Of a stretch of 64,000 nt of DNA, positions 19,301 to 26,397 are shown piece after piece; positions within the stretch are counted from its first letter, which is position 1; each line of letters opens with the position of its first letter. A program made the translations under genes and the position numbers. Source of the stretch: Bacteroidaceae bacterium (lineage in GTDB: Bacteria; Bacteroidota; Bacteroidia; Bacteroidales; Bacteroidaceae); the NCBI GenBank assembly GCA_017461345.1, contig JAFTYP010000005.1:1-64000 (forward strand), read 5' to 3'. The notes beneath the pieces are model-generated. The model was given only the letters and a program-made list of their open reading frames with translations, did not search any database and had not been told where the DNA came from.

Positions 19301-19809
19301 GCGATGCAGGTTATGCAACCATGTACGACAAGGCTAACGACTGGGCTCTCAATGGCGGCGCTACTGCCTATATTGCTGCTTTCGACGGCAAGTATCTCCA
19401 ACTTACCGAGGTTGAGGATGTGCCTGCAGGTGCTGCTGTTATCCTGAAGGGTTCATACTACAACAAGTTGGCTACCACTGCTACCAGCGATGTTACTGCA
19501 AACGAACTTCGTGGCACTGATGCCGACACAGAGGCTGATGGCACGATGTATGTGCTTGCTCAGCCCGAAGGCGAAGAGGTTGGCTTCTACCTGGCTACTG
19601 GCACTATCGCAGCAGGCAAGGCTTACTACCAGAGCACAAGTGGTGTGAAGGCATTCTACTTTGGCAACGGCGATGCTACCGGCATCAGCGACGTTAACGT
19701 TGACGCTAATCTTAACGAAAACGGTGCTATCTACAACATTGCAGGTCAGCGTTTGAACAAGGTTCAGAAGGGAATCAACATTATCAACGGTAAAAAAGTT
19801 CTTTACTAA
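16330..19809 (+). CDS. Secreted GLUG-motif protein with three tandem modules
   Basis: A 1159-residue paralogue of the preceding protein. The signal peptide ends near residue 24 (GSVHAW). Three modules follow (about 28-345, 346-690 and 691-1000), each with a VEWF/VEWL start, a DIDY/DIDF strand, FDGQ(G/H) and an ENLIIDASC-like strand. Modules are separated by linkers carrying H...CxxC (DDHNYDTATGLCTVC; GHHFNAEIGMCDVC). A C-terminal domain (GYATMYDKA, then VPAGAAVILKGSYY) and the tail IYNIAGQRLNKVQKGINI end it. The extra module relative to the 13881 gene indicates expansion by internal duplication. Probably surface-exposed or released; function unknown. Confidence 0.75.
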   Translation: MKRTKLFTAALFAAAWLTTGSVHAWDEPAQDANGVWQLGSVNDVEWFADYVEAGNTTANAVLTSDIDYEGQTHTPIGQNQDRKYNGVFDGQHFRIKNLHMTGQNTGFFGFVRGGTTIQNLIIDASCSFEATERCGSLIGFIQAKAGGAISINNVVNFASVTSESKVAGGILAAGHTNNDHPVVNMANCVNVGKVSSASDMAAALIGWNKSASISTLKGCYNIGELSPVDGANNLFRGSNRAMPNCFDLVNTTASGSTGTQGLKTDWVTEDPLHSGELCFVLNSGDMSEKGIKYTQDLSDPNSIPMPMPGKTVYQVADLDCAGNPKGGVTYSNTDGGSQDDHNYDTATGLCTVCSAPKVDWMSAYADGFFYLGTPTQVEWFSEMVRIGYGAMNAKLTADIDYEGVPDAHKPIGTSAKKYFGHFDGQGHRIKGMVLTPASRLENRGYDGNGFFGSVRGGGTDANGTVTNEVIIENLIIDASCSIQHDNNFAAGVVAHINSLNDEQSNIIIRNCGNEANVSTTGKNAAGILGCVEATNVGLKLYNLWNKGNIKGDNGESAAICAWTGQRNVNGEVDVEGCWNIGEVTGVDGNGYNLVRRNSNIVPRNMVDLCTTNAGNQGKVSVLNTEDPISSGELCYLLNGDQTDIVYYQTLGTDAMPVYRDATHGQVYQSGTVDCAGAATGSFGYNNVGGETVQLGHHFNAEIGMCDVCYKAEYEEPVKDGDYYLLKNAGNVEWLSNAIANGGGAAFYAKLMNDIDFLNIENLHNPLGPNTGAKFKGVFDGQGYSIKNMIINRPTVEAQGFFGWLQGNDNTTIKNLIIDSSCSIIGSNKCGGLAGASQNSSDVAKITIENVVNEADVTVSGQDAAGIVGGETGNKATYYIHNVVNTGTITSTHQDPFAGALFCYQEKGSIENFLNLGTINGHLGGNIGRFGGTWTNVVDLSETDNKTQSVREDLTPEDIVNGKLAYVMGFKQLIGTDEYPSPLNAEEVNYVGDAGYATMYDKANDWALNGGATAYIAAFDGKYLQLTEVEDVPAGAAVILKGSYYNKLATTATSDVTANELRGTDADTEADGTMYVLAQPEGEEVGFYLATGTIAAGKAYYQSTSGVKAFYFGNGDATGISDVNVDANLNENGAIYNIAGQRLNKVQKGINIINGKKVLY

Positions 19810-19810
19810 T

Positions 19811-19966
19811 ATGAAAAAGTCATATATCATTCCTGCCATGAAGGCAGAAGAGGCTATGGCGGCGCAGATGCTGGCCGAGAGCCTTATCATCAGCGACTCT
19901 ACTGTTGACGGCAGCGAGGCTCTCAACAAGGAAAACAACGATTGGAACATCTGGAACGAGGAATAA
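19811..19966 (+). CDS. 51-residue acidic peptide gene
   Basis: A short frame starting 1 nt after the stop codon of the large GLUG gene: MKKSYIIPAMKAEEAMAAQM, then an ESLIISDSTVDGSEALNKEN segment and the end DWNIWNEE. It has no hydrophobic signal peptide. The MKK.YI.P opening resembles small unannotated Bacteroidetes peptides found beside secreted-protein genes. It is followed 34 nt later by a strong terminator, so the tandem GLUG genes and this peptide form one transcript. Function unknown; it could be a partner, precursor or regulatory peptide. Its tight position and ordinary start codon support real translation. Confidence 0.6.
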   Translation: MKKSYIIPAMKAEEAMAAQMLAESLIISDSTVDGSEALNKENNDWNIWNEE

Positions 19967-20000
19967 TTTCTTCCGACAGTTGATTTCGACTGAAAACGTC

Positions 20001-20037
20001 AAGGGGGCGAACCACGCAGGTTCGCCCCCTTTCTTTA
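20001..20037 (+). terminator. Intrinsic terminator of the GLUG/peptide operon
   Basis: AAGGGGGCGAACC (20001-20013) pairs with GGTTCGCCCCCTT (20019-20031) around a 5-nt loop, followed by the T-rich TTCTTT. It lies 34 nt after the 51-residue peptide gene. Confidence 0.93.
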
Positions 20038-20058
20038 TTATTATAATAATGTATCCGG

Positions 20059-20140
20059 ACATCTACTGCCAAATTGCCCGAAAAGGTTAACCATTATGGG
20101 CAGAATGGTTAACCATTATTGCCGACAAGGCAGTAGATGT
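20059..20140. repeat. Composite intergenic element A: ACATCTACTGCC inverted repeat enclosing two 22-bp units
   Basis: ACATCTACTGCC (20059-20070) is an exact inverted repeat of GGCAGTAGATGT (20129-20140). Between them, read on the minus strand, are two 22-bp units, 20098-20119 and 20076-20097, each starting ATAATGGTTAACC. The element lies between two convergent transcription units, 3 nt from the stop codon of the MFS gene. It may help end transcription on the minus strand, and it has relatives at 28271 and 44334. Confidence 0.8.
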
Positions 20141-20143
20141 TTT

Positions 20144-21337
20144 TCAGCGTAGTCTGTTGTTGAGGAAATGCTGCCGTGCGTAGGCAAAGAAAAGGATTGC
20201 TCCGGCTGCGTTGCTGACCCATGCAGTCCAGAAGGCTGCGCCGTAGGAGAAATGCTCTGCAGCAAAGCCTCCAATGATGATGCCCAGGCCTACACCGGCC
20301 TCCCAGGCAGTGAAGAGCGTGCTGTTTGCAGTGCCGCGTTGCGAGGAGGGTGCAAGGTTGATGAACATCGTCTGGAAGGCAGGAAACATATGTCCGTTGC
20401 CGAGTCCGACGATGAATGCTGCTCCGTAGAATCCCCAAGCGTTGTGCAGGGCGGCAAACACAAGATAACCGACAAGCGCAATGACTACGCCGTGGGTGGC
20501 ATTCTCCGTCACCTTTCCCTTGCGCAGCCCTTTGGCACCGACCAGTCGGCTCGATATGAGCCCCACGCACAGCAAGGTGAAGAACAGACCTGTGCCAGTG
20601 GTGATGCCGAGTTCCTGCTTCGCATAGATGGCAATGTATGTGCTCATTACGCCATACGAGTAACTGAACAGAGCGATGCAAAGGGCTTCGGGCCAACCTT
20701 TCAGCAGAAGAAAACGGTCGAGAGATACGGGCAGCCGTCTCTTGCCTTCATCCGATGTGCTTGAAGGATTTGTCCTCTTTCTGAGATGCAGTGTACTGTT
20801 GATGACGAAACCAATGCTTGCCGTTACGAGCGAGATGAGGAAGATGATGTCGTAACTCGCAGTCCATTGGTAGATGAGCATGCCCACCGTCGGTGCAATG
20901 GCTGTGCCAAGATTGTTGCTCAGACCATAGTAGCCGATGCCTTCCGCACGTCGGCTCGACGGCAAAACATCGATGGCCACAGTGCTGTTCGCCACCGTTG
21001 TGGCTCCCATGGGCGCACCATGAAGCGTACGCAGAATGAAAAATGACAGGAGTGAGCCTGCCACGAGATAGCCTCCGAAGAGCAGAGCGAAGAGACCGTA
21101 ACAGACAAGCAGTACAAGTTTGCGCGGGAAGGAATCGACAAAGAAGCCACTGAAGGGACGCACAAGCAGGGCCGTCAAGGCATAACCACTCAACACCATA
21201 CCCGTCTCGTCCTTCGTCGGACCGAACACTTCGCTAAGATAAAGCGGAAGCAAGGGCGTCATCACCATGAAGGAGAAGTAAAGCATGAAGTTCGCACTCC
21301 AGGCCTTCAGGTAATTGGCATTCCAGAGTCTCTCCAT
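20144..21337 (-). CDS. MFS transporter, fourth gene of the threonine operon
   Basis: A 397-residue major facilitator with twelve predicted transmembrane segments. The N-terminus WNANYLKAWSANFMLYFSFM is typical of DHA1-like efflux carriers, with a loop 2-3 motif around FVDSFPRKLVLLV and the segment GAPMGATTVANSTVAIDVLP in TM4-5. It starts 3 nt after the thrC stop codon, so it is almost certainly translated from the thr operon mRNA. That context suggests export of threonine, homoserine or a related amino acid, but the sequence itself does not reveal the substrate. A composite hairpin element lies directly after the stop codon. Confidence 0.85.
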   Translation of the reverse strand: MERLWNANYLKAWSANFMLYFSFMVMTPLLPLYLSEVFGPTKDETGMVLSGYALTALLVRPFSGFFVDSFPRKLVLLVCYGLFALLFGGYLVAGSLLSFFILRTLHGAPMGATTVANSTVAIDVLPSSRRAEGIGYYGLSNNLGTAIAPTVGMLIYQWTASYDIIFLISLVTASIGFVINSTLHLRKRTNPSSTSDEGKRRLPVSLDRFLLLKGWPEALCIALFSYSYGVMSTYIAIYAKQELGITTGTGLFFTLLCVGLISSRLVGAKGLRKGKVTENATHGVVIALVGYLVFAALHNAWGFYGAAFIVGLGNGHMFPAFQTMFINLAPSSQRGTANSTLFTAWEAGVGLGIIIGGFAAEHFSYGAAFWTAWVSNAAGAILFFAYARQHFLNNRLR

Positions 21338-21340
21338 CTT

Positions 21341-22642
21341 CTATTGTCCCATCAGGAACATCTTAAAGTCGGCAAAGTCCTTGCTCATAGGCATACTCTG
21401 TTTCGTACCCTTCATGAATTCCTGCAAAGGCTCGGGAATTGCAACATCGCCGCCACAGATGTCGTCCACCACCTGCTTGAACTTTGCCGGATGAGCCGTT
21501 TCGAGGAAGAATCCCACCTCGTCTTCATGCAGCCCATCCTTCAGTGCCTGATAACCACAAGCACCATGCGGATCGAGTTGATAGCCTGTCTCGGCAAGGC
21601 ATCTCCTCATCGTGTCGGCAATCTGTTGGTCTGAATATGTGGCACCGCTGATGTCCTTGCAAATGGCATCGTGACTCTTTTCGTAGAGATCAAGAATACG
21701 TGCAAAGTTACTTGGGTCGCCCACATCCATCGCATTGGCAATGGTCTGTATGCTGGGCTTCGGTTCGTATTTGCCGGTCTTCAGGTAGTTATAGAAGATG
21801 TCGTTAACATTGTTGGCAGCAATAAAACGGCTGATGGGCAAACCCATACGCTTGCCGAACAGAGCCGAACAGATGTTGCCGAAGTTGCCCGACGGCACAC
21901 AGCAGACCACCTTGTCTGCCAACCCCCGCTTCTTCAACTGTGCATAAGCATAGAAATAATAGAAACTTTGAGGCAGGAAACGTGCCACGTTGATGCTGTT
22001 GGCCGACGTCAGGCGCATCCGTGCATTGAGTTCTTCGTCCATAAATGCATTCTTGACGAGCGCCTGGCAGTCGTCGAAAACGCCGTCCACCTCTATGGCC
22101 GTAATGTTTTTGCCAAGCGTCGTGAACTGACACTCCTGTATGGGACTGACCTTTCCTTTAGGATAGAGTACATATACGTGGATGCCTTCTACCCCCAGAA
22201 AACCGTTTGCCACAGCAGAACCCGTGTCGCCACTCGTAGCAACAAGCACATTCACGGTCTCTTTCCCCTCTTTCCGCAGGAAGTACTGAAGCAGTCGTGC
22301 CATGAAACGGGCACCGACGTCTTTGAAGGCAAGGGTAGGGCCGTGAAAGAGTTCAAGCGAAAAAATATTCTCTTCAACCTCCTTCAGTGGAATATCGAAG
22401 GCCAATGTGTCGTAAACAATCCTTCGCAGACTCTCTGCATCAACATCCTCGCCAAAGAAACAGTCTGCCACATGGTAGGCAATCTCCTGGAGAGACATGT
22501 CCTGTATGTTGTCGAAGAAATCCTTTGAGAGCGGCTTGATGCGCTCCGGCATATAAAGTCCCTTGTCCTCGGCAAGCCCCTTCACAACCGCTTTCTCTAA
22601 CGAGGCAAACGGAACATTGCCATTAGTGCTATAGTATTGCAT
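21341..22642 (-). CDS. thrC: Threonine synthase
   Basis: A 433-residue PLP enzyme converting O-phosphohomoserine to threonine. The start MQYYSTNGNVPFASLEKAVV is the family's N-terminal domain. The PLP lysine lies in HGPTLAFKDVGARFMAR, and ATSGDTGSAVANGF and VPSGNFGNICSALFGKRMGLP bind the cofactor phosphate. Length and motifs fit the long (plant/fungal class II-like) type. It lies 15 nt after the phosphoglycerate-mutase-like gene and 3 nt before the MFS gene. It requires phosphohomoserine, so a homoserine kinase must exist; no GHMK-type thrB is present here. Confidence 0.95.
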   Translation of the reverse strand: MQYYSTNGNVPFASLEKAVVKGLAEDKGLYMPERIKPLSKDFFDNIQDMSLQEIAYHVADCFFGEDVDAESLRRIVYDTLAFDIPLKEVEENIFSLELFHGPTLAFKDVGARFMARLLQYFLRKEGKETVNVLVATSGDTGSAVANGFLGVEGIHVYVLYPKGKVSPIQECQFTTLGKNITAIEVDGVFDDCQALVKNAFMDEELNARMRLTSANSINVARFLPQSFYYFYAYAQLKKRGLADKVVCCVPSGNFGNICSALFGKRMGLPISRFIAANNVNDIFYNYLKTGKYEPKPSIQTIANAMDVGDPSNFARILDLYEKSHDAICKDISGATYSDQQIADTMRRCLAETGYQLDPHGACGYQALKDGLHEDEVGFFLETAHPAKFKQVVDDICGGDVAIPEPLQEFMKGTKQSMPMSKDFADFKMFLMGQ

Positions 22643-22657
22643 AATCTTTCTACCTTA

Positions 22658-23869
22658 TTATATATTCATAAATTCACGGATAAAACCATCGCCCTCAAGC
22701 AAACCATAGGTGCCCTCCTTCGCCGCAACTTCGTCGAAAGTCAACACATCGTCAGGTTCAATACCCGGATAGTAGATGCAGAAGGGTACAGGTTCTGCAG
22801 TGTGGGTTCTATAATGGACAGGTGTCGGGTGGTCGGGCAGAAGAGCAATTGCCACAGGTTCGTTCCACTTGCCGACTTCCTCCAATATGGGTGCCACAAG
22901 CATATGGCCGATATTCTCAATGCAATTCAACTTCAACTGCATGTCGCCATCGTGCCCGGCTTCATCGCAAGCCTCAACATGAAGATAAACGAAGTCTTTT
23001 GTTCGCAAAGCATCGATAGCCGCATTCGCCTTTCCTCGATAGTCAGTATCCCAAAGTCCCGTCGCCCCAGGAACATGAATTACGTTCAATCCGGCATAAC
23101 GTCCAATGCCTCGAATCAAATCAACAGCAGTAATAACAGCCCCCGACTTAATCTGAGGATAGGTTTCTGTCAGTGGTTTCATCTTCGGACGATAGCCACC
23201 TCCCCAAGGCCAGATGCAGTTTGCCGGGTCTAAGCCTCGCTCCTGCCGCTCGATGTTAAGCGGATGATATGCGAGCAACTCTTGGCTGCGAAGGATAAGG
23301 TCAGTAAGTAATTGAGCCGTCTCTTCCGCTTCATGACATTCTGCCTGAAGCATGTGCTCGCGCCATGGCTTCAAAGGAATGTCGTGAGGCGGAGTACAAC
23401 GGAGATGTTTGTTGCCTCCTTTAATGACTAACAAATGCCTGTATTGAACACCCGTATAGAAGTGTATTTTCTCGGAGCCAAGTTTTTCCTGAAGGAAACG
23501 TATCAGAATGTCTCCTTCTTCCGTTTCTAATCTTCCACAAGAATGATTCTTCAACAGGTCACCTTCAAGGCATACCAGATTGCAACGCAAGGCTAAATCA
23601 TCGTCTGCCAGTTCCACACCGATGCTTGCAGCCTCAAGAGGACCACGACCTTCATACACGATATTTTGGTCATAGCCAAGAATACTTGAATTGGCAACCT
23701 CGCTTCCGGGATGAAAACCCTTCTGCACTGTTTGCAACAAGCCGTTTTTTCCGTTTCGTGCAAGCCAATCAAGGTGGGGCGTGTCGGCATATTGTAATAG
23801 CGTTTTGCCACCAAGTTCTTCACAAGGCCAATCGGCCATTCCGTCGCCGAGAAGAATAATGTGTTTCAT
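22658..23869 (-). CDS. ApgM-like phosphoglycerate mutase family protein in the thrB position (candidate homoserine kinase)
   Basis: A 403-residue member of the alkaline-phosphatase superfamily, of the archaeal-type cofactor-independent phosphoglycerate mutase (ApgM) branch. MKHIILLGDGMADWPCEELGGK gives the first metal site (GDGMAD). EVANSSILGYD supplies the nucleophilic serine, HVEACDEAGHDGD a metal-binding cluster, and LLPDHPTPVHYRTH the C-terminal ligands. Its ATG overlaps the thrA stop codon by one base (TAATG) and thrC follows 15 nt on, the place where thrB normally sits. This strongly suggests a role in making phosphohomoserine. ApgM-like proteins in Bacteroides thr operons have been proposed as homoserine kinases; a true mutase role remains the alternative. 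Confidence 0.85.
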   Translation of the reverse strand: MKHIILLGDGMADWPCEELGGKTLLQYADTPHLDWLARNGKNGLLQTVQKGFHPGSEVANSSILGYDQNIVYEGRGPLEAASIGVELADDDLALRCNLVCLEGDLLKNHSCGRLETEEGDILIRFLQEKLGSEKIHFYTGVQYRHLLVIKGGNKHLRCTPPHDIPLKPWREHMLQAECHEAEETAQLLTDLILRSQELLAYHPLNIERQERGLDPANCIWPWGGGYRPKMKPLTETYPQIKSGAVITAVDLIRGIGRYAGLNVIHVPGATGLWDTDYRGKANAAIDALRTKDFVYLHVEACDEAGHDGDMQLKLNCIENIGHMLVAPILEEVGKWNEPVAIALLPDHPTPVHYRTHTAEPVPFCIYYPGIEPDDVLTFDEVAAKEGTYGLLEGDGFIREFMNI

Positions 23870-26292
23870 TATGCCAGACTCATTATATCTGCAAACACGC
23901 CTGCGGCAGTTACACTTGCACCTGCACCATAACCCTGTATCAGCATTGGGTATTCACGATAACGCTCCGTCGTGAGAAGGACAATATTGTTGCTGCCTTC
24001 GAGAACATAGAACGAATGGTTGCTTTCGAACTCCTGCAACGAAACACTTGCCTGACCGTTTTCGAACTTTGCCACAAATCGCCAGACCTTGTTGTCCTTT
24101 TCAAGTTCTTTGCGTCGCTCTTCAAAATCGGCATCAAGGGAAGGCAAGTTATTCCAAAATTCATCCAATGTCCCATCAAAGAACGATTGTGGAATGAAGA
24201 GTTTGGCTTCAACGTCTTCCTGACTGATTTCGTAACCTGCCTCACGAGCCAGTATAACCAGTTTGCGTATTACGTCCTTTCCGCTTAAATCAATGCGTGG
24301 ATCGGGTTCGCTATAACCTTCTTCTTTTGCCATTCGGACAGTTTCGCTGAACGGAATGTCTTTGCTTATGGTATTGAAGATGAAGTTGAGTGTTCCGCTT
24401 AAGACTGCCTCGATGCGTAGAATCTTGTCTCCCGAGTTATGCAAATCGTTGATTGTTCGGATAATTGGTAAGCCTGCACCGACATTTGTTTCAAATAGGA
24501 ATTTGACGCCTCGCTTTTGAGCAATTTGCTTGAGGCGACGGTAGTTGGCATAGTCGCTGCTGGCTGCAATCTTGTTTGCTGCAACAACATTGATGTTATG
24601 TTCCAGGAAGTCGGCATATAAGCCTGCTACTTCTGCGCTGGCTGTGCAGTCGATGAAGACGCTATTGAAGATGTTCATGCCTATGACTTCGTCGCGTAAT
24701 CTGTTGATGTCGCTTTGAGGTGCTTCGGCAAGTTGTTGTCGATATGTTCCGAGGTCAATGCCTTCTCGAGTGAAGATTGCCTTGTTGCTGCTGGCAATGC
24801 CTACGACATTAAGTTTGAGCCGTAGTTCGCGCATTAGTTTTTCCTGTTGGTGATGTATTTGTTCCAATAAACTTTTACCGACTGTTCCTACGCCACAAAT
24901 AAAGAGGTTGAGCACTTGGTATTCGGAGAGGAAGAACGAGTCGTGTATGACGTTTAGTGCTTTTCTGAGGAAGTTTTGGTTAATGACAAAGGAAATGTTT
25001 GTTTCGCTGGCACCTTGTGCACAGGCAATGACGCTGATGCCGGAACGTCCGAGTGTGCCAAACAGTTTGCCGGCGATGCCTGGTGTGTGCTTCATGTTCT
25101 CACCAACTATGGCTACTGTGGCCAAACCCTTTTCGGCTAGCATGGGGAACATGGAGCCATCTTCGATTTCCTTTTGGAATTCAAGGTCAAGAACTCGGCA
25201 TGCTTCGTCGGCGTCTTCGTCTTGAACGCCTATACTGGTGCTGTTTTCACTTGATGCCTGACTGACCATAAAGACACTTATGCCGTTGTCTGCCAGACAT
25301 GTGAAGATGCGTCTGTTGACACCTATAACACCTACCATGGAAAGGCCTGACACTGTGATGAGTGTTGTTCCCTTGATGCTGGATATGCCTTTGATGCTTC
25401 TTGAGTCGTCTTGTACCTCGTCTTTGATGATAGATCCGGGTGCATCGGGGTTGAAAGTGTTTTTGATGAGGATGGGTATGTGTTTGATGCAGACGGGATA
25501 GATGGTGGGCGGATATACTACTTTTGCACCGAAGTTGCTGAGTTCCATTGCTTCGATGTAACTTAACTCTGGTATGACATAGGCAGAACTAATGACGCGT
25601 GGGTCGGCTGTCATGAATCCGTCTACGTCTGTCCATATTTCGAGTACACTTGCATTAAGTGCGGCAGCAATAATGCTGGCAGTGTAGTCGCTGCCGCCTC
25701 TTCCGAGGTTTGTTACTTCGCCGCTTTCCACGTCGGTGCTGATGAAACCGCCTATGATGCTTGTCTGTGGTATTTTTTGCCAATTCTGACATACCAGTTT
25801 GTTTGTCAGTTCTTTGACAAGTCGGTTTTTTCCTGCTTTGAATTCTGTTTTTATGAATTCGCGACTGTCGAAACACTCTGCACCGTCTATCAGTGTTGCC
25901 ACTATCTGGCTGCTGATTCGTTCGCCATAGGAAACGATGGCGGCTTGTATTTTCGAACTTAAATCGCGGATAAGATATACGCCTTGGTAGATGCTGCGAA
26001 GTTCTTCGAGCAGCCCATTGACTTTGGTTTGCAGTTCGTTACGTTTCTCGCCGGCGGGGATGACGGCGTCAATCATTTCTTCGTGACGCTGTTTTATCTC
26101 TTCGAACGACTTTTGATAGAGTGCATCGCCCTCTACTGCCATTTGGCTTGTTTTGATAAGTTTGTCTGTGATGCCGCCCAATGCGCTGACAACAACTATT
26201 ACCGGCTCTGTTTGCTTTTCTACGATGCTCTTTACTCTGAGCATGCTTTCTGCGGAACCTACCGATGTTCCGCCAAACTTCATGACTTTCAT
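23869..26292 (-). CDS. thrA: Bifunctional aspartate kinase/homoserine dehydrogenase
   Basis: An 807-residue fusion. Residues 1-285 are the aspartokinase (MKVMKFGGTSVGSAESML, then GRGGSDYTASIIAAAL and EIWTDVDGFMTADPR). Residues 300-450 carry two ACT domains (TLITVSGLSM and ATVAIVGENM) for allosteric control. Residues 455-807 are homoserine dehydrogenase (FICGVGTVGKSLLEQIHH for NADP, then FLFETNVGAGLPII and EAVLSGTLNFIFN). It catalyses the first and third steps from aspartate to threonine and methionine. The start at 26292 is chosen; a TTG six codons upstream is only about five bases from the likely transcription start. It is the first gene of the thr operon. Confidence 0.96.
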   Translation of the reverse strand: MKVMKFGGTSVGSAESMLRVKSIVEKQTEPVIVVVSALGGITDKLIKTSQMAVEGDALYQKSFEEIKQRHEEMIDAVIPAGEKRNELQTKVNGLLEELRSIYQGVYLIRDLSSKIQAAIVSYGERISSQIVATLIDGAECFDSREFIKTEFKAGKNRLVKELTNKLVCQNWQKIPQTSIIGGFISTDVESGEVTNLGRGGSDYTASIIAAALNASVLEIWTDVDGFMTADPRVISSAYVIPELSYIEAMELSNFGAKVVYPPTIYPVCIKHIPILIKNTFNPDAPGSIIKDEVQDDSRSIKGISSIKGTTLITVSGLSMVGVIGVNRRIFTCLADNGISVFMVSQASSENSTSIGVQDEDADEACRVLDLEFQKEIEDGSMFPMLAEKGLATVAIVGENMKHTPGIAGKLFGTLGRSGISVIACAQGASETNISFVINQNFLRKALNVIHDSFFLSEYQVLNLFICGVGTVGKSLLEQIHHQQEKLMRELRLKLNVVGIASSNKAIFTREGIDLGTYRQQLAEAPQSDINRLRDEVIGMNIFNSVFIDCTASAEVAGLYADFLEHNINVVAANKIAASSDYANYRRLKQIAQKRGVKFLFETNVGAGLPIIRTINDLHNSGDKILRIEAVLSGTLNFIFNTISKDIPFSETVRMAKEEGYSEPDPRIDLSGKDVIRKLVILAREAGYEISQEDVEAKLFIPQSFFDGTLDEFWNNLPSLDADFEERRKELEKDNKVWRFVAKFENGQASVSLQEFESNHSFYVLEGSNNIVLLTTERYREYPMLIQGYGAGASVTAAGVFADIMSLA

Positions 26293-26321
26293 CCTGACTC
26301 TTTTCAACAATATTTTGCGTG

Positions 26322-26329
26322 CAAAGGTA
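26322..26329 (-). promoter_or_regulatory. thr operon -7 box
   Basis: TACCTTTG on the minus strand, 30 nt before the thrA ATG; no good TTTG lies at the expected -33 distance. The short leader leaves no room for a peptide attenuator or riboswitch, so regulation is probably through the ACT domains or a protein factor. Confidence 0.65.
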
Positions 26330-26373
26330 CGAAGAAATTAAGAATTATGGGTGAAGATTGCTGATTTATTTTG

Positions 26374-26381
26374 TACCTTTG
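26374..26381 (+). promoter_or_regulatory. -7 box of the FAD oxidoreductase gene
   Basis: TACCTTTG on the plus strand, 16 nt before the ATG at 26398, back to back with the thr operon -7 box 45 nt away. The predicted leader is only about ten bases. Confidence 0.65.
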
Positions 26382-26397
26382 CACCAAAATATGAAAC

